Source: Acidobacteriaceae bacterium (GTDB lineage: Bacteria > Acidobacteriota > Terriglobia > Terriglobales > Acidobacteriaceae). Taken from it: a DNA stretch of 8,870 nucleotides. Shown one piece after another: positions 1 through 6,026 of this stretch. The position numbers and the translations under genes were made by a program. Every line of letters begins with the position of its first letter. The stretch's first letter is position 1. The stretch covers positions 1 to 8,870 of the forward strand of contig DAHUXF010000100.1 in the NCBI GenBank assembly GCA_027307295.1, in the 5' to 3' direction. A model generated the notes under the pieces. It did no database searches and had not been told where the DNA came from. It saw nothing but the letters and a program-made list of their open reading frames with translations.

Positions 1-164
1 GTCCACAGAAACGCGGGAATTTGTGGCCAGGGCGTGAAGCAATCGTAGTGCACCAACAAATCGGGAGATTCTACCCCTCAGCAAGCCAAATCAGTTTTTC
101 CGGGGCTCCTGGGTTATCGCGCGTGATCGGCTGATCGGGGAAACCCAGAGGAGCATTGAAGGCA
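1..164. other. Left-edge stretch without a confident gene
   Basis: No convincing complete gene is visible. One plus frame ends at a TGA at 35-37 and could be the last residues of a gene entering from the left. A minus frame is open from about position 90 to the left edge. Neither is long enough to judge. An imperfect inverted repeat (CTCCTGGGTT at 106-115 against AACCCAGAGGAG at 142-153, two-base bulge) lies just past the histidine kinase stop. It has no T-run on the downstream side, so it is not a clear intrinsic terminator. Confidence 0.4.
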
Positions 165-1820
165 TTAACTATCTGCCGGCCCCAATGGGAGAAAAACAGT
201 AAAGATAGTTCCGCTCTTGCTCTTGATCGCCCTGCTCTTTACACGGAGCAGGCCATGGTGCCGGTTCACAATCTCCATGCATATCCACAACCCTAGCCCG
301 GTGCCGCCGATCCCCTTAGTGGTAAAAAACGGCTGAAAAATTTTTTCCGCTACCTCTGCCGTCATTCCAGTCCCTGTATCAGCGACTGTAAGCGTGATTC
401 CCTTTACACCGGTTTGCCAGTTTGTCGATTCGCGGCTTCGCACAAAAAGTGTTCCGCCCATTGATTGCATGGCATCAATCGCATTAGCGACAAGGTTGTT
501 CAAGACCTGCCGGATCTCGCCATCAAAACAGGTGATTGCTGTCTGTGCGCGGAATTTTTTCTGAACTTCAATGGAGGAATTGATCAGACGTCCCTGATAA
601 ATCGACAGCACGCTCTCAAAAAGTTCCTCGCTGCGGACGGCCTGCTGCCTGGTGGATTGCCGGTGAAACCGCAGCGTTTGATTGCTGATGACTGAAACCC
701 GCCGCAATTCACGCTCCGCAGTGTCCAGAAATCCATGTATCTCGTTCAGATCGCCACTATGCCTGGCCAGGTAGAGCAGGTTTGTTACAGATGACAGAGG
801 ATTGTTGATCTCATGGGCCATGCTCGCAGCAAGACGGCCCACAGCCGCCAATTTCTCTGTATTGAGGAGCGCATCCAGGGCAATTTTTCTTTCGGTTATG
901 TCCACGCCCAAAGCGATGATTCCGGCAATACTGCCATCGATCTCCCGCATAGGCTGGTAAACAAAGTCAACGTAGCGGCGTTCCAAAGGCTGACCAGGGA
1001 TGCGTTGTAAATCAATAGGATGGTTGTGGGCGATGAAGGCCTCGCCGCTTCTGTAAACACTATCGAGCATTTCCAGAAATCCCTGGGACCTGGCTTCCGG
1101 CACCGCCTCCCTTACGGCTTTACCGATGATATCGCGCTGCCCGATCAAGTCCTCATAGCGCAGATTGTGCATTTCAAATACGTGTTCCGGACCGCGTAAC
1201 ACGGCCAGAAACACCGGCGCCTGATGGAAAAGCGACAATAAGCGATCCTGTTGCGTACGCAGCGCGCGTTCAGCCAGGACTCGCCCGGTTGTTTCTGAGC
1301 AGGTAACCAGCGTGCCTTGAATATTTCCTGCGGCATCACGTACAGGGCTATAGCTATATGTCCAATAAATGTCTTCGAGTTTGCCATTCCTATAGAATGG
1401 GACCAGTTGGTCCTCAAACCAGCAGGATTCGCCCCGCTGCATGACGGCTTCAATTTGCGGGCCAATGATGGGCCAAATTTCTGCCCAGCATTCCGGCCCG
1501 CGTTGTCCTACCGCCTTGGGGTGCTTATCAAAACCCAGACTGGGACGGAAAGCATCGTTATAGAACTGGATAAGATCATCTCCCCAGAAAAGGAAATTCG
1601 GCTGGCGGTTTCCCAGCAGGGTATTCAGAGTGATCAAAAGTGCTTCAGGCCAATTCTCAATGGAGCCGAGAGGCGTGGCGCTCCAGTCAAAAGCGCGAAT
1701 AAGGTCGGCCATTTCTCCCGATCCAAAGATCAGGTGTGCGCCAGATCGCGGAACCTCTTTTTGAAATTGGCTGCTGTCAACCAAAATCAGCCTCTTGGAT
1801 ATCTTTGCGTGAGTATTCAT
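165..1820 (-). CDS. Soluble PAS-PAS sensor histidine kinase
   Basis: Two-component sensor kinase that autophosphorylates a histidine and would pass the phosphate to a response regulator not present in this window. From the ATG at 1820 it is 551 residues. A PAS-like domain at about 36-175 is of the type that begins with a 'DWSATPLG' motif and is common in soil-bacterial kinases. A second PAS domain lies at about 193-310. The HisKA helix carries the H-box AHEINNPL with the phospho-accepting His at about 336. The HATPase domain shows the N-box (QVLNNLVANAIDAM, about 438-451), G1 box DTGTGM, F-box FQPFFTTK and G2 box GTGLGLWI. All key residues are present, so it should be active. No membrane segment or signal peptide is seen, so it probably senses a cytoplasmic cue. 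Start choice: the ATG at 1820 has AGGGAA nine bases upstream (1830-1835), while the in-frame TTG at 1841 has no ribosome site. It is divergent from recX. The stimulus is unknown. Confidence 0.93.
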   Translation of the reverse strand: MNTHAKISKRLILVDSSQFQKEVPRSGAHLIFGSGEMADLIRAFDWSATPLGSIENWPEALLITLNTLLGNRQPNFLFWGDDLIQFYNDAFRPSLGFDKHPKAVGQRGPECWAEIWPIIGPQIEAVMQRGESCWFEDQLVPFYRNGKLEDIYWTYSYSPVRDAAGNIQGTLVTCSETTGRVLAERALRTQQDRLLSLFHQAPVFLAVLRGPEHVFEMHNLRYEDLIGQRDIIGKAVREAVPEARSQGFLEMLDSVYRSGEAFIAHNHPIDLQRIPGQPLERRYVDFVYQPMREIDGSIAGIIALGVDITERKIALDALLNTEKLAAVGRLAASMAHEINNPLSSVTNLLYLARHSGDLNEIHGFLDTAERELRRVSVISNQTLRFHRQSTRQQAVRSEELFESVLSIYQGRLINSSIEVQKKFRAQTAITCFDGEIRQVLNNLVANAIDAMQSMGGTLFVRSRESTNWQTGVKGITLTVADTGTGMTAEVAEKIFQPFFTTKGIGGTGLGLWICMEIVNRHHGLLRVKSRAIKSKSGTIFTVFLPLGPADS

Positions 1821-1845
1821 CAGAGTAGCTTCCCTGATCAAATCA

Positions 1846-1851
1846 AATATA
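1846..1851 (-). promoter_or_regulatory. Candidate -10 box for the histidine kinase
   Basis: The minus strand reads TATATT here, 25 bases before the ATG at 1820, in the short gap between the kinase and recX. No good -35 box stands 16-18 bases further upstream, so this is a weak candidate only. Confidence 0.2.
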
Positions 1852-1912
1852 GCGCCTGGCCGTCATGGTTAGCCATCTTTACTGCATTGATTGTTCTGCT
1901 ATCCTTCTTTTT

Positions 1913-2452
1913 GTGCCCTTCAAACATCCCAAGAGAGTCTTTGCCGACGAGAACTCGCTTTATGACTATGCCGTTGCGGCCCTGGGACGGCGCATGCGGA
2001 CCGTGGCAGAACTGAAGCGCCTGATGCGCCAACGCGTGCCCCATGATGAGATGGGTACTCTGCTGGTGGAGATGGTTATCCTGCGCTTGAAAGACCAGAA
2101 ATATCTGAACGATTCAAACTACGCCGCTGCGTACTCCAGTTTTCGCCGGGACAATGAAAAATTTGGCCGCCGCCGGGTCATCACAGATCTAAAAGTCAAA
2201 GGAGTGCACGCTGATGTCATCGAAAAAGTGGTGGACGAAGCTTACGCCGCCGTCAACGAAGAAGAGTTGGCGCGGGCATTTCTGAAACGCAAACGGTTGA
2301 AGAAGCCTGCCAATGAGAAAGAAACAGCCCGCATCTTTCGCGGATTGATGCGCGCCGGCTTCAGCGTGGGCATCGCCATCAAGGTCCTCAAGCATTTGGA
2401 CGTGGACGATGAAATTTTGACGGCGCTGCAGGAAGAGGCGGAAGAAATTTAA
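1913..2452 (+). CDS. recX: Regulatory protein RecX
   Basis: RecX-family modulator of RecA: family members bind the RecA filament and limit recombination and SOS induction. The protein is all-helical with three-helix repeats. Repeat 1 contains GRRMRTVAELKRLM. Repeat 2 contains YLNDSNYAAAY then KFGRRRVITDLKVKGV, the most typical RecX signature. Repeat 3 contains NEKETARIFRGLMRAGF. From the GTG at 1913 it is 179 residues, within the usual range. An in-frame ATG at 1865 would add 16 hydrophobic residues unlike RecX N-termini. Neither start has a clear Shine-Dalgarno. GTG is preferred because the protein then begins with a basic stretch followed by the family's first helix, and it leaves 92 rather than 44 bases for divergent promoters. 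recA is not in the window. The gene converges with the CAP-protein pair. Confidence 0.92.
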   Translation: MPFKHPKRVFADENSLYDYAVAALGRRMRTVAELKRLMRQRVPHDEMGTLLVEMVILRLKDQKYLNDSNYAAAYSSFRRDNEKFGRRRVITDLKVKGVHADVIEKVVDEAYAAVNEEELARAFLKRKRLKKPANEKETARIFRGLMRAGFSVGIAIKVLKHLDVDDEILTALQEEAEEI

Positions 2453-2499
2453 CAGAAGGTGCTTAATCGCAAAACGTCCTATCGTTCCACCTTCCTGTT
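2451..2499. terminator. Possible bidirectional hairpin between convergent genes
   Basis: AACAGAAGGTG (2451-2461) pairs with CACCTTCCTGTT (2488-2499) with one bulged base, around a 26-base loop, in the 66-base gap between recX and the CAP-domain gene. The position suits a shared terminator. There is no good T-run on the plus side and only a short AAATTT on the minus side, and the loop is long, so this is tentative. Confidence 0.3.
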
Positions 2500-2518
2500 G
2501 ATATTCCCTCAACCCGGA

Positions 2519-3307
2519 TCAATTGCTAAATGCCACAACCAGCCAGAAGTTCGCATAGCCGTGCTCCTGGTCGGGACGGAAGCAGACGCTGAAAATCATA
2601 CGATGAAAATCAGAATTCACTGCCCGGCGCATGAACTCCTCCGGCAACTGATGCGGCGTTGAAGATGTAAAAACCACGATGGAACCGCCGCCGCTCACTT
2701 TGCCTGTAAGTTTTTTGGCGTCGCCGTCGGTCGAGCAGGCGGCTTCATGTAACGATAGATCAACCTGCGCTTCCAGATGCCTACTCCCCTTGCCCCGCCG
2801 GGCTGCATTGAAAGCCTCAGCAAATGCCTGCGCGAATTGGGCCTCAGAATACTCTGGAATGGCAAAGACAAAGTCTTCAGCGGCATAGATCTTTCCCTCG
2901 CGCTCCACGACGCCAATGCCAACCGCATTATATTTTGGATTGAGAATATTGCCGCGATGTCCAGGCGAGGTCATCAATGCTGGATGGACATCTTCAACGT
3001 ATCCTGTAAGGGCGACGTTTTCAGCCGCGATAGTGAATCGCGCTCCTGTGGCTCCGATGCGCTCGGGTACGGCAGCTTCGCCTGCAAATTGATGAGAGAG
3101 ACGGCCGTTTTCCGCCAGCAAAACGGCATGGGCTCGGGCCGCCTGAGCAACATTATCATTCCATTGCAGAGTGGAAACACCCGCCCTCGCCCTTTCCTCG
3201 TTGATCTGATCAAAGATCAGTTTTTCAGCCGGTGACGGAGCGGCACTTTCGCTGGCTCCCGGCACGGAGACAAGTAATGCCACGGCGCAATAAAAGTAAA
3301 GCTTCAT
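2519..3307 (-). CDS. Secreted CAP-domain (SCP/PR-1-like) protein, copy 1
   Basis: Predicted exported protein of 262 residues with a CAP (cysteine-rich secretory protein / antigen 5 / PR-1) domain. Bacterial CAP proteins are extracytoplasmic and mostly of unknown function. Residues 1-22 look like a signal peptide (Lys, then a hydrophobic core, then small residues before AAPSPAE). The CAP domain spans about 28-150 and shows LSHQF with His 72, AENVA (95-99) and SPGHRGN (114-120) followed by ILNPKYNAVGIG, the characteristic cavity-forming set. A further region of about 110 residues follows, with Cys 191 and Cys 242 that could form a disulfide, ending in NFWLVVAFSN. Start: the frame stays open up to 3406, but the ATG at 3307 directly precedes the signal peptide. 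The ribosome site is weak. It lies 32 bases after a paralogue of almost equal length, so the pair is probably co-transcribed. Confidence 0.9.
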   Translation of the reverse strand: MKLYFYCAVALLVSVPGASESAAPSPAEKLIFDQINEERARAGVSTLQWNDNVAQAARAHAVLLAENGRLSHQFAGEAAVPERIGATGARFTIAAENVALTGYVEDVHPALMTSPGHRGNILNPKYNAVGIGVVEREGKIYAAEDFVFAIPEYSEAQFAQAFAEAFNAARRGKGSRHLEAQVDLSLHEAACSTDGDAKKLTGKVSGGGSIVVFTSSTPHQLPEEFMRRAVNSDFHRMIFSVCFRPDQEHGYANFWLVVAFSN

Positions 3308-3339
3308 CGTGATAGTCCAATGCCGCGCAGCATTCTGCC

Positions 3340-4125
3340 TCAGGGAAAGAACGCCGCTACTACCCAGAACTTTGAGAATCCCGTTTTTCCGCCCGTTTGC
3401 AGACACACTCCCAGATTCATTTTCTGCAAAGCTTTGTCCATTGCGGCCTTCTGCATGTCCTCCGGGAGTTTCGTTGGATCAGAAACGGAAAATACCAGCA
3501 GACTGGTAGCGCCGGGAAGCCCCTGGATCATCTTGTCCGTATTCGTCTCCTGGGCGCAGGCGGCTTTTCTCAGCCGCGAATCGATGACGACATCAAGCGC
3601 ATGCAAGCCTTGCGCCCGGCGGGATTGATTGAGCCCTCGCACAACCTCATCTTGAAATTGTTTTTCAGAGTAAGCAACAAGCGTGTGTGCAAAGTCCTGG
3701 GTGACGTATAACTCATGGTCGCGCTCAACAATGGAAATGCCGATGGCGTTGTAGCCGGGATGAAGAATGTTCTCGCGGTGTCCCGGAGACGCCATAAGTC
3801 CCTTGTGCGTCACGTCCACGGAGGGTGCAGCCGCCACGTTCTCCGCAACCGAGTTAAAACGCAGAGCTGTTGCGCCAACGCGCTCCGGCAGCGGAGGCTC
3901 GCCGGGAAACTGATGCGAAAGATCACGGTTCTCTGCCAGTAGCCTGGAATGCAATAACGCTGCCTGGGCCAGCCGGTCATTCCACTCCAGCCTGCTCAAG
4001 CCTGCTTTCTCGCGCTCATGATTCACCAAATCCAGCAACTGCTGTTCGCGCGGCGAAGGAGCAGCCTGGGCCGGAATGGCCGCAACAAAAAGCAGACTAA
4101 CAATCGCAACAATGGCCCGGTTCAT
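3340..4125 (-). CDS. Secreted CAP-domain (SCP/PR-1-like) protein, copy 2
   Basis: Paralogue of the next downstream gene, 261 residues. The signal peptide is at 1-21 (hydrophobic core, then AQA, then APSPRE). The CAP domain spans about 27-150 with LSHQF (His 71), AENVA (94-98) and SPGHREN (113-119) followed by ILHPGYNAIGI. The C-terminal extension carries Cys 190 and Cys 241 at the same spacing as in copy 1 and ends KFWVVAAFFP, matching copy 1's NFWLVVAF. The shared extension shows the duplication covers the whole gene, not only the CAP domain. The frame is open up to 4440, but that extra part is low-complexity and not signal-like, so the ATG at 4125 is chosen. No strong Shine-Dalgarno is present. 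It lies 44 bases after a membrane-protein gene on the same strand. The role in the envelope is unknown. Confidence 0.9.
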   Translation of the reverse strand: MNRAIVAIVSLLFVAAIPAQAAPSPREQQLLDLVNHEREKAGLSRLEWNDRLAQAALLHSRLLAENRDLSHQFPGEPPLPERVGATALRFNSVAENVAAAPSVDVTHKGLMASPGHRENILHPGYNAIGISIVERDHELYVTQDFAHTLVAYSEKQFQDEVVRGLNQSRRAQGLHALDVVIDSRLRKAACAQETNTDKMIQGLPGATSLLVFSVSDPTKLPEDMQKAAMDKALQKMNLGVCLQTGGKTGFSKFWVVAAFFP

Positions 4126-4169
4126 CAAGCCATATTGTACGTGAGAAGCTGCCGCTTGACGCACGGGGG

Positions 4170-4937
4170 CTAGACAAAAGGGCCGCTTGAGTCTTGTCTC
4201 CGGCGGCGTCCCCAATCCAGGACCAGTGCTACAACGCCACCTGCACCCACCGCCAGCCCCAGAAAAACTCGCAGGAATGAAAAACGCATCATGATGGCGC
4301 CTAGCCCGGCTATGGCAATCAAACCAATCACTCCGCCGGTGGCCGGAATCCTGTATTTGGAGATGCCTGAGCCTTGTCGCCAATACAAGACCAGGGCCAT
4401 AGCACATCCCGCGAGCGCAGCAAGAGACAAAAGTTGCCAACCATCGCTAAAACTCGTCGCAAGTCCGCTGCCTAATCCGACGATGGTGACCAAGCAAAGG
4501 GCTCCCGCGCCATCGTGTGTCGTGTACGTAGCAATGCTTTCGCTCCCATGACTCTTCATCACAGGGCTAATTACAGCATTGCTATGCACTGGCCTCGTAC
4601 TCCTTATGCCATCCAGCAAACACTCAACTGTCTGTGCGGGGATCGTCGCTCGCGGCGTGGTCTGGACAGACACGCCGGCCGGTCCGGCAAAAAGCGACTG
4701 GAACTCGCGCCGTGGGAACAGGCGGCGCAGCACCATGAGTCCAGTTGCAAGTCCCATACCGCAAACTACAAAGGAAATAATCAGATCGTCAATTTCTACT
4801 TCGGTCGTTGCCAATAGATCAAAAACAAACACCAGCAAAAAGACGGCGGCCGCACTTAAGCCGATCAAAGCGGTGACGGCCTGCCCAACTGGAGTCTTGA
4901 GCAGTGCAGCTTTAGGTTGATGCTCAGGATCGCGCAT
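4170..4937 (-). CDS. Multi-pass membrane protein of unknown function
   Basis: I do not recognise a family. The 255-residue protein has two N-terminal membrane segments (about 18-42 and 51-70). A soluble loop of about 75 residues follows, with RRLFPRREF at its start and Thr/Ser/Pro-rich content. Up to four more hydrophobic segments come next (about 146-162, 167-186, 200-218, 221-242), ending in a basic tail DWGRRRRQDSSG. The start at 4937 is well supported: the minus strand reads GAAGGAAGGT at 4950-4941 just before the ATG, whereas the longer frame from 5009 lacks such a site and adds an uncharacteristic N-terminus. It lies 98 bases downstream of pspA with no obvious terminator between. It may therefore belong to the envelope-stress transcript or have its own promoter. 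Function is not assigned. Confidence 0.72.
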   Translation of the reverse strand: MRDPEHQPKAALLKTPVGQAVTALIGLSAAAVFLLVFVFDLLATTEVEIDDLIISFVVCGMGLATGLMVLRRLFPRREFQSLFAGPAGVSVQTTPRATIPAQTVECLLDGIRSTRPVHSNAVISPVMKSHGSESIATYTTHDGAGALCLVTIVGLGSGLATSFSDGWQLLSLAALAGCAMALVLYWRQGSGISKYRIPATGGVIGLIAIAGLGAIMMRFSFLRVFLGLAVGAGGVVALVLDWGRRRRQDSSGPFV

Positions 4938-5035
4938 AGCACCTTCCTTCACGCCGATTCGATTCGTGATCCGCCCCAGAGCCTGGCAACAGACAAAGAA
5001 CTTCAGCACCAGGATGAATGTAGGCGATCGATTGC

Positions 5036-5701
5036 TTACGCCCGCTTGGACTTAATTTCGCTCAAGATGCGGTCGATCTCGTCTTCTTTTTCCATCTGCG
5101 CGAAGCGGTCTTCCACGCTGGCCGCATCGGACGACAACAATTCGTTCTTGGCCTGCCCAATGGCTTCCTGCCGCATCACCTTGTGCTTCATGCGATCAAA
5201 CGTTGCGCCGTGGTTGACGCCGGAGACGGCAGACTGCGCGTCAGCAGCTTTATCCAGGGTGCGGGCGCGGCGATGCTGTGCGATGAGAAGATCACTGCGT
5301 GAACGGGCTTCTTCCAGTTTCTGCTGCAATTTATTGAGGGCATTTTTCAGCGTCTCCACCTGCAGCGTCTGGTCGGCCACCTGCTGGCGGAAATTATCTG
5401 ACATCTGTTTATAATGCAGTGACCGTTCAATAGCGGCGCGCGCCAGGTCGTCCTGCTTTTTACCCACAGCCATTTCCGCTTTTCGGGTCCATTCGGAAAT
5501 CTTCTCTTCGTTCTCTTTTTGTTTGTTTTCCAGCAGATGCTGGTCGGCAATGGCAATGGCCACCTGCGTCTTTACCTGAAGCAGCTGGTTTTCCATGTCC
5601 AGGATCACCTGCTTGATCATGATCTCAGGATGCTCTGCCTTATCAATCAGATCGTTTAAGTTGGCCCGAATCAATGTTGAAACTCTCTCTAGTAATGCCA
5701 T
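5036..5701 (-). CDS. pspA: Phage shock protein A (PspA/Vipp1/IM30 family)
   Basis: Peripheral inner-membrane protein of the ESCRT-III-related PspA/Vipp1 family, which assembles into rods or rings and supports damaged membranes. It is 221 residues, close to E. coli PspA (222), and lacks the extra C-terminal tail of Vipp1. It begins MALLERVSTLIRANLNDLID, the amphipathic membrane-binding helix, then AEHPEIMIKQVILDM, the conserved PspA motif. A long charged coiled coil follows (about 30-145), then helices around SVEDRFAQMEKEDEIDRIL at the C-terminus. Start: the ATG at 5701 has GGAGG (5711-5707) five bases upstream. The alternative ATG at 5713 would translate through that ribosome site, so it is rejected. 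It is the fifth gene of the XRE-NfeD-flotillin block. No pspF, pspB or pspC is seen in the window. Confidence 0.95.
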   Translation of the reverse strand: MALLERVSTLIRANLNDLIDKAEHPEIMIKQVILDMENQLLQVKTQVAIAIADQHLLENKQKENEEKISEWTRKAEMAVGKKQDDLARAAIERSLHYKQMSDNFRQQVADQTLQVETLKNALNKLQQKLEEARSRSDLLIAQHRRARTLDKAADAQSAVSGVNHGATFDRMKHKVMRQEAIGQAKNELLSSDAASVEDRFAQMEKEDEIDRILSEIKSKRA

Positions 5702-5746
5702 AACTTCCTCCAAACTATGTCGATTTTTTCCCGCCCTCCGCTTGCT

Positions 5747-5935
5747 TTACGAAGTCGTCTTTTGTCTGCTTACGCCCACTTGTGAAAGCTGGTCGCGACG
5801 CGCAATGGAAGATCCAACCACGACGCCAATCGCCAGCCCGACGCCGAGCCAGAATATCCAGCTGCCGGATAGAAGCCCCGCAAGCACGCCAAGCAATCCG
5901 CCCAGGGCCAAACCGGCGAGAGAAACTTTCTTCAT
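5747..5935 (-). CDS. Small glycine-rich two-segment membrane protein
   Basis: A 62-residue protein that is almost entirely membrane-embedded. After MKKVS come two hydrophobic stretches (about 5-21 and 25-43) joined by SGSW, with regularly spaced glycines (8, 12, 13, 16, 20, 24, 31, 33, 37, 41) of the glycine-zipper type that packs helices closely. A basic polar tail (ARRDQLSQ...RQK) probably faces the cytoplasm. The start at 5935 has GGAGAA (5944-5939) upstream, with the same 'GAAGTTATG' context as pspA. The frame is open upstream to 6064, but that would overlap the flotillin end and add a non-membrane leader. It sits between flotillin and pspA. By position it could be a membrane anchor or small partner of either, an inference only. 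No family is recognised. Confidence 0.75.
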   Translation of the reverse strand: MKKVSLAGLALGGLLGVLAGLLSGSWIFWLGVGLAIGVVVGSSIARRDQLSQVGVSRQKTTS

Positions 5936-5938
5936 AAC

Positions 5939-5944
5939 TTCTCC
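5939..5944 (-). promoter_or_regulatory. Ribosome binding site deciding the small-protein start
   Basis: The minus strand reads GGAGAA three bases before the ATG at 5935, with the GGAG core seven bases... of usable spacing to the start counted from its first bases. It supports the 62-residue reading over the longer 105-residue frame that begins inside the flotillin gene. Confidence 0.6.
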
Positions 5945-5969
5945 ACGCAATTGCAGTTCGTTGATAAGC

Positions 5970-6004
5970 CCCGGCAAACTGGCTGCAATGCCCAGGCTGC
6001 CGGG
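5970..6004 (-). other. Intercistronic mRNA hairpin between flotillin and the small protein
   Basis: CCCGGCA (5970-5976) and TGCCGGG (5998-6004) form a perfect 7-bp stem. Inside it CTGG (5979-5982) pairs with CCAG (5992-5995), leaving a 9-base loop. It lies after the flotillin stop (6027) and before the small gene's ribosome site. There is no T-run on its downstream minus side, so it looks like an RNA processing or stability element, not an intrinsic terminator. Confidence 0.45.
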
Positions 6005-6026
6005 TTGAAATCTGTCAGCCGTGCTG

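Noticed and set aside
106..153. Inverted repeat after the histidine kinase as an intrinsic terminator
   Set aside because: The arms have a bulge, the loop is about 26 bases, and there is no T-run on the downstream minus side. Only a weak structure can be claimed.
1317..2015. Long plus-strand open frame of 232 codons opposite the histidine kinase
   Set aside because: It is a shadow of the kinase gene, has no recognisable domain, and runs into the recX region in a different frame.
1838..2044. Minus-strand open frame overlapping the kinase start and recX
   Set aside because: It is a short shadow of recX with no ribosome site or recognisable motif.
3308..3406. Longer N-terminus for CAP copy 1
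   Set aside because: The added residues overlap the end of CAP copy 2 and would bury the signal peptide internally.
4126..4440. Longer N-terminus for CAP copy 2 (105 extra residues)
   Set aside because: It overlaps the upstream membrane-protein gene in another frame and is Cys/Arg/His-rich shadow sequence placed before a clear signal peptide.
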